Shown: piece by piece, positions 61,208-64,000 of the stretch
Layout: every line of letters starts with the position of its first letter
Numbering within the stretch: the first letter of the stretch is position 1
DNA from: Lagopus muta
Lineage: Eukaryota > Chordata > Aves > Galliformes > Phasianidae
DNA length: 64,000 bases
Assembly: GCF_023343835.1 (NCBI RefSeq)
Contig: NC_064438.1
Span: 17,566,077 to 17,630,076, forward strand
Direction of reading: 5' to 3'
Position numbers and translations under genes: made by a program
The notes under the pieces: model-generated
Told to the model about the DNA's origin: nothing
The model's database searches: none
The model's input: the letters and a program-made list of their open reading frames with translations, nothing else

Positions 61208-61265
61208 GGCCCTGTATTTGAGCAAGTTACTTAACCTTTCTTTTCTCATCTGTGGAATTTAGTTA
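61208..61265 (+). mobile_element. MIR-like ancient SINE fragment
   Basis: GAGCAAGTTACTTAACCTTT followed by CTTTTCTCATCTGTGGAA matches the well-known 3' part of the MIR core (GCAAGTTACTTAACCTCT... CTCATCTGTAAAA). MIR predates the split of birds and mammals, so this is a very old insertion. Confidence 0.72.
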
Positions 61266-62537
61266 AAAGCATTGTGAAATTTTTTGTGGGAATAGTTACA
61301 GAGGGCTACATGAGCCACGGTCATCCTCGTGCCAGGCAATGGGAACCTGCCTAGATAGATAAATGGGAACGATGGGTCCAAAGCCCATGCTTGTAACTGG
61401 AATCCTGTACAGGGAGGCTACATAGAACACTTCACTACCATCAGCTGTGTAGTTTGACCAGCCTCATGGTTCCCAGTGTTGGTGAGAGAAGTGCAAAAAG
61501 TTTGCTCTGGACTGATTTTTGTAGAAGCCAATGTAATTCCTCTTAGAGCAGTGTCGTCTTCACCAGTGTCTTAATTTGAATTGCAGTAAGCTAAGGGCTG
61601 ATGCTGAGAGCTCACTGCCTAGGAAAAGGGCTGTCCTGCAGAGGGATTTAAGGGCAGCAGGGAGTCAGGAGCACTGCAGGTACAAAGGAAAAGCTGGAGA
61701 CCTTGGGAGGTTGAAATCACCGCAAGGAGGAGTGCCTGTGATCTTCAAGATCATCTGGCCATATAATGCACAGGGAGAAATGTGATACACCCCAAAGCTG
61801 GGTGCCGTGTCAGAGGCTTTAAATAGACTGATGTTCTCATGTGGAGAGTCAAGTATCAGTTTCGGTCTCTTTCACTTACTGTTATTGTGATCCCCACACA
61901 GGTATTGGCACATAATGCTCTGTTGTCCAAAGAGTAGGGCTGTTTGCCTCCCTTTCTTTAGCAAGAAACTCTGGATCCCTTCATGAACTTTTTACCTTCT
62001 GGGGCAAAGGCAGACATATTGGAAGAAGTCAGTTTCTGTTCTCTGTGCAAAATAAGGCTTAATCTCTGAAATAGTTTTGGAGTGGGATGTGAAATTCCTC
62101 AAGTTATTTTTAGGTCAGTGTAAAACTTGATTTTGGTGGAACATCATATTAAAAATGTTTCAATAATGTCATTTTGAATTTGAGGTCAGGTTTTCCACAA
62201 GGTTGTGAATTTGCTTTATTTTAAACTTCACTTTCAAAGATTTCTCAAAAAAAAAAATTCTAAAGGGAATTAGAAATTTATTTCTTAAGGAAATAATATT
62301 AAGAGAAATTGATTCCCTCTATATGTAAGTATGTGTATATTCTGCAGTGCCATTTATGAGCACTTCTGCCTGAAAGGAGTTTTATTAGGCTTCTGTACAG
62401 TTGAAGAACTGAGGCAGATGGAATCTAAAACAGCAAAACGGCAGCAAAATGTCCTTAACATGGCAAGGAAATTACTCAAAGTTTGAGGGAATTCCTAAAA
62501 GAGCCATCTTGGCCAGGCTGTCTTTCTCTGATGTTGT

Positions 62538-62710
62538 TCATAGAAATGATAAATTTGGAAAGACCACCAAGATCACCTGGTCCGACTGCCAATTCATCCC
62601 CGCCATGTCCCTTAGTGCCACATCTCCATGTTTCCTGATCACCTCCAGGGATGGTGACTCCACCAGTTCACTGGGCCAGTATTACAGAGTTCTGGAGAAT
62701 TCTGCTTCCG
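62538..62710 (-). mobile_element. CR1 LINE 3' fragment, antisense
   Basis: CATAGAAATGATAAATTTGG, AAGACCACCAAGATCACCTG, GTCCGACTGCCAATTCATCC, ATGTCCCTTAGTGCCACATC and GATGGTGACTCCACCA follow the reverse complement of another CR1 subfamily terminus. Confidence 0.88.
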
Positions 62711-64000
62711 TGAGAGTTTGAGCAGCTGTAGGACTGACCCATGCCTGTCACAGGTTCAACATTACACGTGAGCCTTGGTCTAGTGCTGTTCTCCAAAACA
62801 GCAGGCACTCCTTGGCCAGCCCGGAAGCTTACCTGGTGTTAAGTGATACTGGCTTACTTCCAAAGGCGTGAAGCTGTGGTCTTAAATGGCATGAAAACCT
62901 CACAGGATCTAGATAAGATCATTTGGATAATAACCTCTGGGAAGCGTTGAGCTCTGTGTACACTGATGGGCCCAGATGAGGTATGAAAATGCAGAGGTAT
63001 GTGTGGAGAAGTGGCTGTGCTCAACTACTGCAGCATACCTGGCACATTCACCCACTGCTTTGAAATGAACTGGCTGCATTTCAGATGCAGTATTTTCATT
63101 TTGCATCTTTGTAAGGCAGTACCACGAAACAGCTCCTAGCAGCAGTATTAAACAACATGTCATTCATTGTCCATATTCCTCACTGTGGATGGAGACTACA
63201 GGCTGCAGGACAGGAGCCCCAGCAGCAAGGGATGTGATCTCTGGGACCCTGACATGCTCTCTTAAGAGACAGTTACATGGTATGGGTACAGTGACGAGGC
63301 TCAGCCAAAAGGCTGGCAGGTTGAAGTTACTCTTGGAATACCAAGAACAGAGCCAGGTTCTGGACCTGATGGTGTCCTCCTCTCTGTGTTCAGCTCTCTT
63401 GCCCTTTCCCTGCCTCTGTTTTTCCTGAACAAGAGGGCAAATGTTTGTGAGCACATCTGTTAATGCTCACTGCGGGAAGCTCCCCTGGGAGCACCACTTC
63501 TGGGTAGTCTTGCCTCTTTCATAATCGCTTATTTATCATACAGTGCTGGTGTATTCCCAGCATCTAAATACATCCTCTGAGAACTTGCTCAGTCTCAGAG
63601 GCAGAGAGACTGATATAGACTGGGATTTTTCACCGTGACTCAAGAAATGCTTTAGAGATGTTTCTTTTCTGGAAGTTGTCCTCATCAAAAACAAAATTTC
63701 AGTGTTTTTAATGATTAAAAAGCCCAAAACCATCACAGGCTTCTTTAGCACTTTGCTCATCTGCAGCTTTAACAATATGATAAGTATTTGGGTTTGAGCA
63801 TGATTATTAGATCCAATGTAACTATTATGATGACTAGATAGATGGAATGAGAATACACAAATGCTTTATTTTGATATCTTTGAGCGAACAATTATACCAA
63901 CAGTACAATACTAGTTAAATCAGTCATATTTTGTGTAGATGAAGAACAGATTTGTTTGGACTTACAAATGGAATTATGTACTGATGAAGACCAACGGTAT

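Larger units (their letters stand above)
60673..64000 (+). other. ANO1: ANO1 intron 12, 5' part
   Basis: It starts with GTAAGA and continues past the window. No coding exon follows within the window. It contains a MIR-like fragment and an antisense CR1 remnant. Confidence 0.88.

Noticed and set aside
1..64000. CRISPR arrays, operons, phage, insertion sequences or intact retroviral elements
   Set aside because: No regularly spaced repeats, no prokaryotic gene structure, and no intact long terminal repeats or polyprotein frames were seen. Repeat content is CR1 fragments, simple repeats and one MIR-like piece.

Overview
The window is nuclear DNA of a bird. It is intron-rich, has a CpG-island promoter, and carries several truncated CR1 LINE copies whose 3' ends run into the ATTCTATGAT-type terminus typical of avian CR1. 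One ancient MIR-like fragment is also visible. A galliform such as chicken is plausible, but the species cannot be fixed from the sequence alone. Nothing bacterial, plasmid, phage or CRISPR-like is present.

One protein-coding gene is certain: the 5' part of ANO1 (anoctamin-1/TMEM16A, the calcium-activated chloride channel), on the + strand. I assembled twelve coding exons by hand between 10567 and 60672. Every intron is GT-AG and all splice phases join without a break. Together they give 459 codons plus one base: the cytosolic N-terminal domain, the first membrane helix, the first cysteine-rich extracellular loop and the start of the second helix. The window ends inside the next intron, so the pore-forming and calcium-binding helices lie beyond 64000.

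Layout: 1-9.89 kb is intergenic, with a G18 homopolymer, a candidate orphan terminal exon on the minus strand (2626-2715), a perfect 12-bp inverted repeat with two E-boxes, and a CR1 copy. From 9.89 to 10.76 kb is the CpG-island promoter, with GC boxes, a purine G-tract block, a TATA-like box and a 5' UTR holding a 40-nt A-rich tract. From 10.6 to 42.3 kb is a 31.7-kb first intron with CR1 pieces, microsatellites and TAAT-dense blocks that may be regulatory. From 42.3 to 60.7 kb are exons 2-12. From 60.7 to 64 kb is a partial intron with MIR- and CR1-derived fragments.

Points most worth a second look: the predicted 43-residue N-terminal extension made by the remote first exon, the A-rich 5' UTR tract, the T26 run forming the polypyrimidine tract of exon 4, the loss of the internal methionine used to delimit 'segment a' in human ANO1, and the candidate orphan exon at 2.6 kb. 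Family comparisons rest on memory of mammalian ANO1. No alignment or database search was run.
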